A stretch of DNA of 6,328 nt, taken from contig QBMP01000261.1 of assembly GCA_003242115.1 (NCBI GenBank), positions 1 through 6,328 on the forward strand. Reading direction: 5' to 3'. The notes beneath the pieces are model-generated. The model saw nothing but the letters and a program-made list of their open reading frames with translations, searched no databases and was not told the DNA's origin. Positions 1-5,509 of this stretch are shown one piece after another. Both the position numbers and the translations under genes were made by a program. Position 1 is the first letter of the stretch, and the number at the start of each line of letters is the position of its first letter. Source of the stretch: Phormidesmis priestleyi (GTDB lineage: Bacteria; Cyanobacteriota; Cyanobacteriia; Phormidesmidales; Phormidesmidaceae).

Positions 1-85
1 TTGTGGCCCTATCCCTTATGAAACAGGTGATGTAGCCCTGTTGTCACCCGGCAAGAGCGCTTAGACGGCTTCGATTAATGAGCTT
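1..85. other. 3' flank of polA, no gene seen
   Basis: This is the stretch downstream of the polA stop codon up to the window edge. No coding region or RNA gene could be supported. It holds two overlapping inverted repeats that cannot form together: AACAGG (22-27) with CCTGTT (37-42), and GGTGA (26-30) with TCACC (44-48). Neither is followed by a T-tract on the minus strand, so a Rho-independent terminator for polA is not demonstrated. Both could be chance. Confidence 0.4.
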
Positions 86-3004
86 TTACTTGGCTTCCAT
101 CCAATTTTTACCTGCATTAGCTTCCACTTTTAAAGGAACGATTAAGTCCACAGCGGTTTCCATCGTGTTCTCGATCTTGGGCTTTAGCTCATCCCACTCT
201 TCGGGTGGAACTTCAAATATGAGTTCATCGTGCACTTGCAGCAGCATGTTGGCCTGATAGCTTTTGAGCAGATCGTGAATGTGGATCATCGCGACTTTGA
301 TAATGTCGGCGCTAGAGCCTTGAATAGGGGCGTTGGCGGCGGCTCTCAGTGAGCCTGCATCGTAGCCGTTGGTACGCAATTGGCTCAGATCAATGGCTTT
401 GGGGTCTGTGCCTTTGAGCGCTTGCAGGCTGCGGGTCGTGAAGTTGAAGTAGCGGCGACGACCGGCAATGGTTTGAACGTAGCCGTGAGCAATAGCTTCT
501 CTCTGCATCTGCTGCAAATATTCAAATACTTTTGGATAGCGATCATTGAATCTGTCAATGAACGTCTTCGCATCTAGCCGATGAACGCCCGTTTCGCGCG
601 CAAATCGAACCGCGCCCATGCCGTAAATCACCCCGAAGTTGATGATTTTGGCCATCCGTCGTTCATCCGCCGTAATCTCTTCTTTTGCTTTGTCAAATAG
701 CAGCGTCGCGGTCAAACGGTGTACATCGTCGTTGCTGCGATAAGCCTCCACCAAGATCGGCTCTTGGCTCAAATGCGCCAAAATTCGCAGCTCTATTTGA
801 GAATAGTCGGCGGCAACTAAGTGCCAACCTGCTTTGGGCAAAAATGCCTGACGAATTTGTCGGCTAAAGGCAGTGCGGGTAGGAATGTTCTGTAGGTTTG
901 GATTAGAAGATGACAGTCTGCCGGTAGAGGTCACGGCTTGGTTAAAGTCGGTATGCACACGGCCTGTACTGGGTAAGATCAGCGCTGGCAAAGCATCTAC
1001 ATAGGTTGATTTCAGCTTAGATAGGGTGCGGTGCTCAATGACAGCATCGACGACCGGGTGATCGCCTTGCAGTTTCTCAAGGGTAGAGGCATCGGTAGAG
1101 TAGCCAGTTTTGTTTTTACGAGACTTGCGTTTGTCAAGACCCAAAGTGTCAAAGAACAATGTGCTGAGCTGCTTAGGAGAACCGAGGTTGAATTCTTCAC
1201 CAGCGGCGGCATAGGCTGACTTTTCGATGCTAGCTAGATCTGTTTCTAGCCGTTTAGAGAACTCATTCAAATAAGCTTTATCAATTCGGATACCAGCCGC
1301 TTCCATGCTAGCCAGCACGGGCTCTACCGGCATCTCAATATCATTGAACAGCTTTTCTAATTCAACAACTTCCACTAGATCGGCTTTGAGTAAAGGTACT
1401 AAGCGGTAGGTCGTGTGTACATCGCTGCCGCAGTAGTCGGCGACTGAGGCGATCGCAACCTCCCCAATCGTCTTCCCCTTCGGTACCAAATCGGTGTAGC
1501 TCACAGTTGTCAGCGACAGATACCTCAGAGCCAAATCTGCCAAATTATGAGTATTCTCTGGATCTAACACATAGCTAGCTAGCATTGAATCGAACACCAC
1601 CCCTCGCAAATGAATGCCCGCTCGGCGCAGCACTAGCCGGTCGTATTTTGCGTTTTGCAATGCTTTGGGATAGCGCTCATCTTCTAAAATAGGCCGAAGC
1701 GCTTCTATTACCGTTTCGACGCTGAGCTGATCGCCTTTTATGTGGCCGACCGGAATGTAGGCAAGATCTTTCACGTCTTCACCCCAACAGCAGCCGATGC
1801 CAACAAGATCAGCCTCTAGCGGATTAATAGAGGTTGTTTCAGTATCCCAAGCTACGGGTTTTTGGATATTCGTGTGAGACTTTAATCGGGTCACCAACTC
1901 TTGCAATTGTGCGTCAACAATAATAATCTGCGGCTGAATGCTGACGCCGCTAAGCCCTGTGCCGCTGCTAGCATCGGTTTCTTCGGCGCTAAAAAAAGCG
2001 GTATCTTCATCTTCAAAGTCATCGGCAACTGGCGCTGACTTAACGTATGGTTTGTAATCTGACTCACCGCCAAATGAGGCTTGGAGCTTACTCAGCCGAT
2101 TAACAAAGTGCTGCATTTCTAGCCGCTTTAGCACCGGAATCACATCGTTTGAATCAAAGCCTTCGAGCTTGCAAGTTTCTAAATCTGTTTCTACCGGCAC
2201 ATCAGTAACGATAGTTGCCAAAAATTTTGACTGGTCTGCCAATTCTTTACCTTCTTCTAGTTTTTTCTTTACCGCTCCTTTAATTTCATCAATTGAGGCA
2301 TAGATAGTCTCCAAATTACCGTAGGTTTCCAACAGCTTTACAGCCGTCTTTTTGCCGATGCCTTTGACGCCTGGAATGTTGTCAGATTTATCCCCACACA
2401 ATGCCTTGTAGTCTATTACCTGACAGGGTAAAATCCTCAGTTTTTCGAGTACTTCTGCTACGCCAAATTCTCTTGCGGTGCTGGTTTTACTGCCAAAAGT
2501 CGTGCTTAGATACACCACTTTAATATCTTCTTGATCGTCAATCAGCTGAAAGAGATCCTGATCGCCGCTGAGAATTTTGACTCTAAAGCCTTTGGCCTTA
2601 GCCCGAGTCGCCAATGTACCAATCATGTCATCGGCTTCGTAGCCCGGTGTGCAAAAAATCGGCAGCTTGAGCGCCCCTAAAAGTCCTTTGAGATTTTCAA
2701 CGTCTTCTGTAAAGTCTTCTGGCGTCTCGGCGCGTCCGGCTTTGTAGGTGTCGGTTTCTTCGTGCCGAAACGTAGGGGTCGCCAAATCGAAGGTGACGGC
2801 GGCGTAGGCTGGTTTTTCGGCCTCTAGGGTATCCATGAGTGATTTGAGAAAGCCAAAACACACGCTGGTCGGAATGCCCGTGGAAGTGCGCAGGCCACCG
2901 TCGCGGCTGCGGGCGAAAGCATAGTAGGAACGAAAGGCCAAAGAATGGCCATCGACGAGTATGAGAACGGGTTTGGCTTGATCAGCGCTCAAATCAGTAT
3001 TCAA
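86..3004 (-). CDS. polA: DNA polymerase I, three-domain (5' nuclease, 3'-5' exonuclease, polymerase)
   Basis: This 972-residue family A DNA polymerase fills gaps and removes RNA primers during lagging-strand synthesis and excision repair in the cytoplasm. The 5' nuclease domain (about 12-305) shows its acidic residues at D18, D73, E123-ADD, D148/D150 and GDKSDN (204-209), followed by a helix-hairpin-helix near 211-221. An acidic linker (about 313-352) leads to a proofreading domain with all expected metal ligands: D387/E389 in DTET, D455 in NAKYD, and Y524/D528. The polymerase domain has motif A with D733, motif B with R782, K786, F790 and Y794, and motif C HDE at 925-927, so all three activities should be intact. 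It is longer than the 928-residue E. coli enzyme because of the linker and an insertion near 858-884. The start is TTG at 3004: no ATG precedes the domain and an in-frame TGA lies about 24 nt upstream. A GAGG about 18 nt upstream is too far to be a convincing ribosome site. Transcribed alone, away from tRNA-Arg and moaC. Confidence 0.98.
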   Translation of the reverse strand: MNTDLSADQAKPVLILVDGHSLAFRSYYAFARSRDGGLRTSTGIPTSVCFGFLKSLMDTLEAEKPAYAAVTFDLATPTFRHEETDTYKAGRAETPEDFTEDVENLKGLLGALKLPIFCTPGYEADDMIGTLATRAKAKGFRVKILSGDQDLFQLIDDQEDIKVVYLSTTFGSKTSTAREFGVAEVLEKLRILPCQVIDYKALCGDKSDNIPGVKGIGKKTAVKLLETYGNLETIYASIDEIKGAVKKKLEEGKELADQSKFLATIVTDVPVETDLETCKLEGFDSNDVIPVLKRLEMQHFVNRLSKLQASFGGESDYKPYVKSAPVADDFEDEDTAFFSAEETDASSGTGLSGVSIQPQIIIVDAQLQELVTRLKSHTNIQKPVAWDTETTSINPLEADLVGIGCCWGEDVKDLAYIPVGHIKGDQLSVETVIEALRPILEDERYPKALQNAKYDRLVLRRAGIHLRGVVFDSMLASYVLDPENTHNLADLALRYLSLTTVSYTDLVPKGKTIGEVAIASVADYCGSDVHTTYRLVPLLKADLVEVVELEKLFNDIEMPVEPVLASMEAAGIRIDKAYLNEFSKRLETDLASIEKSAYAAAGEEFNLGSPKQLSTLFFDTLGLDKRKSRKNKTGYSTDASTLEKLQGDHPVVDAVIEHRTLSKLKSTYVDALPALILPSTGRVHTDFNQAVTSTGRLSSSNPNLQNIPTRTAFSRQIRQAFLPKAGWHLVAADYSQIELRILAHLSQEPILVEAYRSNDDVHRLTATLLFDKAKEEITADERRMAKIINFGVIYGMGAVRFARETGVHRLDAKTFIDRFNDRYPKVFEYLQQMQREAIAHGYVQTIAGRRRYFNFTTRSLQALKGTDPKAIDLSQLRTNGYDAGSLRAAANAPIQGSSADIIKVAMIHIHDLLKSYQANMLLQVHDELIFEVPPEEWDELKPKIENTMETAVDLIVPLKVEANAGKNWMEAK
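1449..1456. repeat. HIP1 octamer GCGATCGC (in polA)
   Basis: A perfect copy of the highly iterated palindrome that is abundant in many cyanobacterial genomes. It lies inside polA and supports the cyanobacterial assignment. Confidence 0.9.
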
Positions 3005-3255
3005 ATTATAGGTAAGGCAGCGACCTCTTCATTATCCGATAGCTGTGAAGAAATGGGACATTGAGAATCTACAGGGCTGGGCTATATGAATTTAGAGGCG
3101 CATTGCGTGGGATGTAGCGCGGATGACGATGATGGCCGGAGCGGTTGATCTGAAGGTAGCTGAGTTTGGCTCACTCAGTGCGTTTTGCCCTGAACGGCGG
3201 CAGAGACGTGTATGCCATCAAAAGCTGAGCACAGTCGAAGCCTTCTGCCCGAAAT
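3005..3255. other. Intergenic region upstream of polA, no gene
   Basis: No coding region or RNA gene is recognisable here. On the minus strand a perfect TATAAT (3005-3010) directly abuts the polA TTG start, and a second box GATAAT lies at 3031-3036; neither has a convincing -35 element, so the polA promoter is not settled. A small hairpin, CTGAGT/ACTCAG with a 7-nt loop, lies at 3160-3178 without a T-tract. A 17-bp sequence at 3224-3240 looks like a dispersed repeat and is listed separately. Nothing else stands out. Confidence 0.5.
3224..3240. repeat. Possible fragment of a dispersed REP-like repeat
   Basis: On the minus strand this reads CTTCGACTGTGCTCAGC. It resembles a short motif of the form CTTCGACT..GCTCAG that recurs between genes in many bacterial genomes. 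Only one copy is in the window, so its repeat nature rests on recalled resemblance, not on anything counted here. Confidence 0.25.
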
Positions 3256-3331
3256 TAAGGTGCCAAAAAATAAGAGCCTCAAAAATAAGGTGCTAAAAAA
3301 TGAAATTCCAAAAAAGTAAGGTGCCAAACAA
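3256..3331. repeat. Five degenerate 15-bp tandem repeats
   Basis: Five units in near-perfect phase occupy 3256-3270, 3271-3285, 3286-3300, 3301-3315 (plus one extra base) and 3317-3331. The plus-strand consensus is TAAGGTGCCAAAAAA; on the minus strand this is TTTTTTGGCACCTTA. Units 1, 3 and 5 are close to consensus, while 2 and 4 have drifted in the core but keep the A-tract. The last unit is also the 3' arm of the hairpin that follows tRNA-Arg, so the array looks like multiplied copies of a terminator's 3' arm plus T-tract. There are no spacers, so this is not a CRISPR array. Confidence 0.8.
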
Positions 3332-3349
3332 AATTGCTTGACACCTTAC
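3310..3349 (-). terminator. Intrinsic terminator of tRNA-Arg
   Basis: Read on the minus strand, GTAAGGTGTCAA (3349-3338) pairs with TTGGCACCTTAC (3327-3316) across a 10-nt loop, and six T residues (3315-3310) follow immediately. The 12-bp stem has one G.U wobble in minus-strand RNA; in plus-strand RNA the same position would be a C/A mismatch, which favours minus-strand function. It begins 9 nt after the last base of the tRNA, so it should end the tRNA-Arg transcript before polA. Its 3' arm belongs to the adjoining tandem array. Confidence 0.8.
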
Positions 3350-3358
3350 CTCTTTAAG

Positions 3359-3432
3359 CGAGCCTGGAGAGATTCGAACTCCCGACACCGTAGTCCGTAG
3401 CCACGTGCTCTAGTCCACTGAGCTACAGGCCC
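3359..3432 (-). tRNA. trnR: tRNA-Arg (anticodon ACG)
   Basis: The minus strand folds into a complete 74-nt cloverleaf. The acceptor arm GGGCCTG pairs with CAGGCTC (one G.U), followed by discriminator G. The D-stem is GCTC/GAGC, the anticodon stem CGTGG/CTACG encloses loop CTACGGA with anticodon ACG, the variable loop is 5 nt, and the T-arm is GGGAG/CTCTC around TTCGAAT. The first anticodon base would normally be deaminated to inosine, reading CGU, CGC and CGA. CCA is not encoded (CTT follows the discriminator), so it must be added after transcription. There is no intron. It is transcribed divergently from moaC and followed by its own terminator. Confidence 0.96.
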
Positions 3433-3457
3433 ATCAGGGATTTCCCTTGTTTGGGAT

Positions 3458-3467
3458 TTAATATTAA
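3458..3467. promoter_or_regulatory. Palindromic A/T box, possible shared -10 for tRNA-Arg and moaC
   Basis: TTAATATTAA is a perfect 10-bp palindrome in the gap between the divergent tRNA-Arg and moaC genes. Either strand offers -10-like hexamers (TAATAT, TATTAA). On the minus strand it would give a leader of about 20 nt before the mature tRNA 5' end; on the plus strand about 40 nt before the moaC ATG. No good -35 hexamer is visible on either side, so the assignment rests on position and symmetry. Confidence 0.35.
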
Positions 3468-3514
3468 CACACCGCTCGTGCTTCTTGCGGATAAAAATTG
3501 AGCCTTTCAAAAAA

Positions 3515-4066
3515 ATGATCTCTTCCAACCTTCCCTCTGATAATCCTTCTAATAATTCCTCCGATGATTTTTTAGCGCTCACTCACCTAGATGCTCAAGG
3601 GCAAGCCCAAATGGTAGATGTTTCGGCTAAAGAAGTCTCTGTGCGGCAGGCAGTCGCCACTGGCACCATCACCATGCAGCCCGCTACTTTAGCCGCCATC
3701 CAATCGGGCAATCTGCCTAAAGGAGATGTCATCGGCACCGCTCGCTTAGCCGGGATCATGGCCGCCAAACAAACCGCTACCCTAATCCCGCTGTGCCACC
3801 CCTTACCGCTCAAAAAGATCGAAGTCAGCATCGAACCTGACGCTTTACTACCGGGCTATCGCATCCAGGCTACGGTCAAAACCAAATCTGAAACCGGCGT
3901 CGAAATGGAAGCGCTGACCGCTGTCTCTATCGCTGCGCTCACTCTGTATGACATGGCTAAAGCGCTAGAAAAATCTATGTGCATCGGCGACATTCAGCTA
4001 TTAGAAAAAATCGGCGGCAAATCCGGCCACTGGCAAAAACCGACCGACCGCCATTCACTACAGTAG
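3515..4066 (+). CDS. moaC: Cyclic pyranopterin monophosphate synthase MoaC
   Basis: MoaC works with MoaA in the first step of molybdenum cofactor synthesis, converting the 3',8-cyclo-GTP intermediate into cyclic pyranopterin monophosphate in the cytoplasm. From ATG 3515 the protein is 183 residues, against about 160 in E. coli. Family signatures are intact: MVDVS (33-37), KGDV (69-72, catalytic Lys), IPLCHPL (91-97), [10 protein letters not shown] (127-136), YDMAK (145-149, catalytic Asp and Lys) and GGKSG (167-171). The first 20 or so residues are a Ser/Asn/Asp-rich extension unlike the conserved core. A TTG at 3485 would add ten residues but lies near the proposed promoter; ATG 3515 is preferred, although no strong Shine-Dalgarno sequence precedes it. 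No other molybdopterin gene is in the window. The next gene starts 43 nt downstream on the same strand and may be cotranscribed. Confidence 0.96.
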   Translation: MISSNLPSDNPSNNSSDDFLALTHLDAQGQAQMVDVSAKEVSVRQAVATGTITMQPATLAAIQSGNLPKGDVIGTARLAGIMAAKQTATLIPLCHPLPLKKIEVSIEPDALLPGYRIQATVKTKSETGVEMEALTAVSIAALTLYDMAKALEKSMCIGDIQLLEKIGGKSGHWQKPTDRHSLQ

Positions 4067-4091
4067 AGACGGTAAAATAGAGACAGTAACT
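4064..4091 (+). repeat. 14-bp direct tandem duplication at the moaC stop
   Basis: TAGAGACGGTAAAA (4064-4077) is followed directly by TAGAGACAGTAACT (4078-4091); the first ten bases differ at one position. The moaC stop codon TAG is the first triplet of copy 1. It looks like a small local duplication just after the gene. No function is evident. Confidence 0.55.
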
Positions 4092-4109
4092 CAAATCTGA
4101 AGATTTTTT

Positions 4110-4385
4110 ATGCCTCCTCGCTGGCCCCGAAAACCAGATCCTGCTAACGATCCCCCGCTGCGGAAGCTACAAGATCGCATCAATTTTGCGGTGCATGTGG
4201 CTGGCTTTGCAGCGGTCAATTCTAGCCTTTGGTTCTTTAATACGCTAAATCCAGGTTCTTTGCCGCAGGCCAAAATCGTGACGCTGGTAATGCTGACTAT
4301 ATTGTTTGCGCATGGGGTCTATATTTTTGCCATAGCAGACTACACCGACCTCTCACCGCAACCTTCAGACTCCAAAATAGAATAG
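4110..4385 (+). CDS. Small membrane protein, 2TM-domain-like
   Basis: This 91-residue protein has a basic, proline-rich N-terminus (1-19, MPPRWPRKPD...), then RKLQDRINFAVHVAGFAAVN leading into a first hydrophobic helix (about 24-46), a short turn with NPGS, a second helix (about 55-76) and a polar acidic tail. The pattern of a charged amphipathic lead-in, a His within the first helix, an Asn in VNSSLWF and two helices resembles the 2TM domain family found in bacteria, including cyanobacteria. The role is unknown; it would sit in a membrane (plasma or thylakoid) with short exposed ends. The ATG is preceded by a weak TGAAGA about 7 nt upstream. It lies 43 nt after moaC and may share its transcript, but the membrane topology gives no link to cofactor synthesis. 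No terminator follows. Confidence 0.8.
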   Translation: MPPRWPRKPDPANDPPLRKLQDRINFAVHVAGFAAVNSSLWFFNTLNPGSLPQAKIVTLVMLTILFAHGVYIFAIADYTDLSPQPSDSKIE

Positions 4386-4472
4386 ACGAGACGTTGGTAA
4401 GTAGCGCCAAACGTAACCCCATGGGAAAGCTCTCGCTAGAGCCACTCTAAAGGTAGGCAAAATATGCTCAAA

Positions 4473-4485
4473 ACTTTGGCAAAGT
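4473..4485. promoter_or_regulatory. Inverted repeat ACTTTG-G-CAAAGT upstream of the 4547 gene
   Basis: Two perfect 6-bp arms surround a single central G, 61 nt before the next start codon. A protein-binding operator is possible; a hairpin is not, as the loop is too short. Promoter elements nearby are weak (TTGTAC and TATCAC with 18 nt between). Half-site regulator identity cannot be inferred. Confidence 0.25.
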
Positions 4486-4533
4486 GTCTTTGTACCCATT
4501 CGTATCAATTCTGTATCACAAGATAAATTGCCC

Positions 4534-4539
4534 AGGAGG
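4534..4539 (+). promoter_or_regulatory. Strong Shine-Dalgarno that fixes the start of the 4547 gene
   Basis: AGGAGG sits 7 nt before ATG 4547. It is the best ribosome binding site in the window and argues against the longer in-frame reading from 4484. Confidence 0.85.
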
Positions 4540-4546
4540 GCGCATT

Positions 4547-4855
4547 ATGAAAAACGCAAACTCAGCCGAATCGCTAGAAGCACTCGCTGCTGAAATTGGC
4601 GAAAACATCTATATGGACATTGCTAAATGGCACTTATATCTAAACAGCGCTAATTTGCATACGCCGCTAGCCGAAAGGCTTTTACCGATGGTTGTTGCCG
4701 ACAATATTTCGGAAGACGAAGTGCTCAAAGTGCTCAAAGACATCCCCATTAAGCTAGGCGGCGGACGGAAAACCTTGCCGTTAGTCGATCTATTGCCGAT
4801 GCAGTGCCAAGTCAACCTGATTGATTTGCTAGAGGAGTATCAGCGATCGCTTTAA
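4547..4855 (+). CDS. DUF3181-like conserved cyanobacterial protein
   Basis: This 102-residue soluble protein of unknown function resembles, from memory, the DUF3181 family, which is largely restricted to cyanobacteria. Features include an N-terminal helix (SLEALAAEIGENIYMDIAKWHLYL, split about 9-32), a central LHTPLAERLLPMV segment, a helix with alternating acid and hydrophobic residues (54-66), a glycine turn KLGGGRK (69-75) and a C-terminal DLLPMQCQVNLIDLLEEY helix. There is no signal peptide, membrane segment or known catalytic motif; the single Cys is at 87. The start is ATG 4547 because of the AGGAGG 7 nt upstream; extension to 4484 would add 21 residues unlike the family. A HIP1 octamer (4843-4850) encodes part of the C-terminus just before the stop. 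Spacing of 161 nt from the preceding gene suggests its own promoter. The family assignment is moderately sure; function is not known. Confidence 0.85.
   Translation: MKNANSAESLEALAAEIGENIYMDIAKWHLYLNSANLHTPLAERLLPMVVADNISEDEVLKVLKDIPIKLGGGRKTLPLVDLLPMQCQVNLIDLLEEYQRSL
4843..4850. repeat. HIP1 octamer GCGATCGC (end of DUF3181-like gene)
   Basis: A second perfect copy, three bases from the stop codon of the 4547 gene, encoding part of its C-terminal residues. Confidence 0.9.
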
Positions 4856-5070
4856 GCCTCTTCATAAAGTCCTTCCAAAAGATCCGAATATAGGCGTCAG
4901 GTCTCTGCATCCGCACAATAACGACTAAAAATCAGACAAAAGGCTGCGAGATCTACCGCTCATCTTCCTAATTTTTATTTTTTGCAAAAATCTTAGAATT
5001 GGCTTTCTAATAAAGAAAATAAAAGTTAATCTAAGTATAAGTTCATTCAATGGATTAAATAGGAAAAACA
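4856..5070. other. AT-rich leader upstream of the 5071 gene
   Basis: These 215 bases hold no gene. The last 100 (4971-5070) are 80% A+T, in contrast to the flanking coding DNA, and contain the perfect palindrome TTTTTGCAAAAA (4979-4990). A -10-like TATAAG lies at 5036-5041 without a good -35 partner. AGGA at 5061-5064 is a modest ribosome site for ATG 5071. No terminator hairpin for the upstream gene is evident. Confidence 0.45.
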
Positions 5071-5457
5071 ATGGGTCTTTTAGAATTTATATTTGGCAAA
5101 AGCGCTCCCAAAGACGATAGCCAGTCTAAGCAGGCGTACTACCTCAATGATGACGACGCCAAAAGCTTTGGCAACATTGACTACATGCGCACTGTAAAAA
5201 CGGTGCGCCGTACCTTTGCCAAAAAGAAAGGGCAAGAGCATATGGAAAGCATTCGGCAGATTTCGGCCATGCAAAGAGCTGATGCGGCAAACAACGGCAA
5301 CAGCTTTGGCGCTACCCCCTCTGCCAGCGCTAGCACCTCAGCTTCTAGCAATAACGCTACCGGCAACAGCTCAGTCCCTAGCGCTCAGCGTCCTCGCCGC
5401 AAAGCTAGCAGTGACATGGATATGTTCCGCAACATGGCTAAAGATATGCGCAAGTAA
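5071..5457 (+). CDS. Small conserved-looking protein of unknown function
   Basis: This 128-residue protein was not matched to a named family with confidence; similar small proteins starting MGLLEFIFGK and carrying a YMRT...VRRTF segment are, from memory, typical of cyanobacteria. Three parts are visible: a short hydrophobic N-terminal tip (MGLLEFIFG), too short for a membrane helix; a charged central segment (22-68) with FGNIDYMRTVKTVRRTFAKKKG that looks like the conserved core; and a Ser/Ala/Asn low-complexity stretch (about 71-105) followed by a basic patch RPRRK and a Met-rich amphipathic end SDMDMFRNMAKDMRK. The composition suggests a linker joining two short binding segments. No catalytic motif, signal peptide or metal site is seen. 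The gene has an AT-rich leader, an AGGA six bases before ATG, and a strong terminator 52 nt after the stop, so it is probably a single-gene unit. Function unknown. Confidence 0.85.
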   Translation: MGLLEFIFGKSAPKDDSQSKQAYYLNDDDAKSFGNIDYMRTVKTVRRTFAKKKGQEHMESIRQISAMQRADAANNGNSFGATPSASASTSASSNNATGNSSVPSAQRPRRKASSDMDMFRNMAKDMRK

Positions 5458-5509
5458 GCTTGCTATCCAATGAGTGGCTGAATTCTAAAAGCCAAATTTC
5501 AATGACTCC

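Noticed and set aside
380..2073. Several 60-66 codon open frames on both strands inside polA
   Set aside because: All overlap strongly conserved polA coding sequence in other frames and show no independent start signals.
3256..3331. CRISPR array
   Set aside because: The 15-bp units are directly adjacent with no unique spacers, and no cas gene is present; this is a tandem repeat.
3485..3514. TTG at 3485 as the moaC start
   Set aside because: It would add ten residues not like MoaC and would leave little room for the promoter; ATG 3515 is more likely, though neither has a good ribosome site.
3346..3582. Open frame of 78 codons on the minus strand
   Set aside because: It runs through the tRNA-Arg gene and antisense to the start of moaC; no ribosome site or family likeness.
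4429..4442. Hairpin GCTCT-CGCT-AGAGC after the 2TM gene as a terminator
   Set aside because: The stem is only 5 bp and no T-tract follows on either strand.
4484..4546. Longer start for the DUF3181-like gene at 4484
   Set aside because: The first codon is GTG and the added residues look unlike coding sequence, while AGGAGG is ideally placed before ATG 4547.
5216..5473. Open frame of 85 codons on the plus strand overlapping the 5071 gene
   Set aside because: Its Ala/Leu/Pro-rich translation is the shifted reading of the repetitive Ser/Ala/Asn codons of the real gene.
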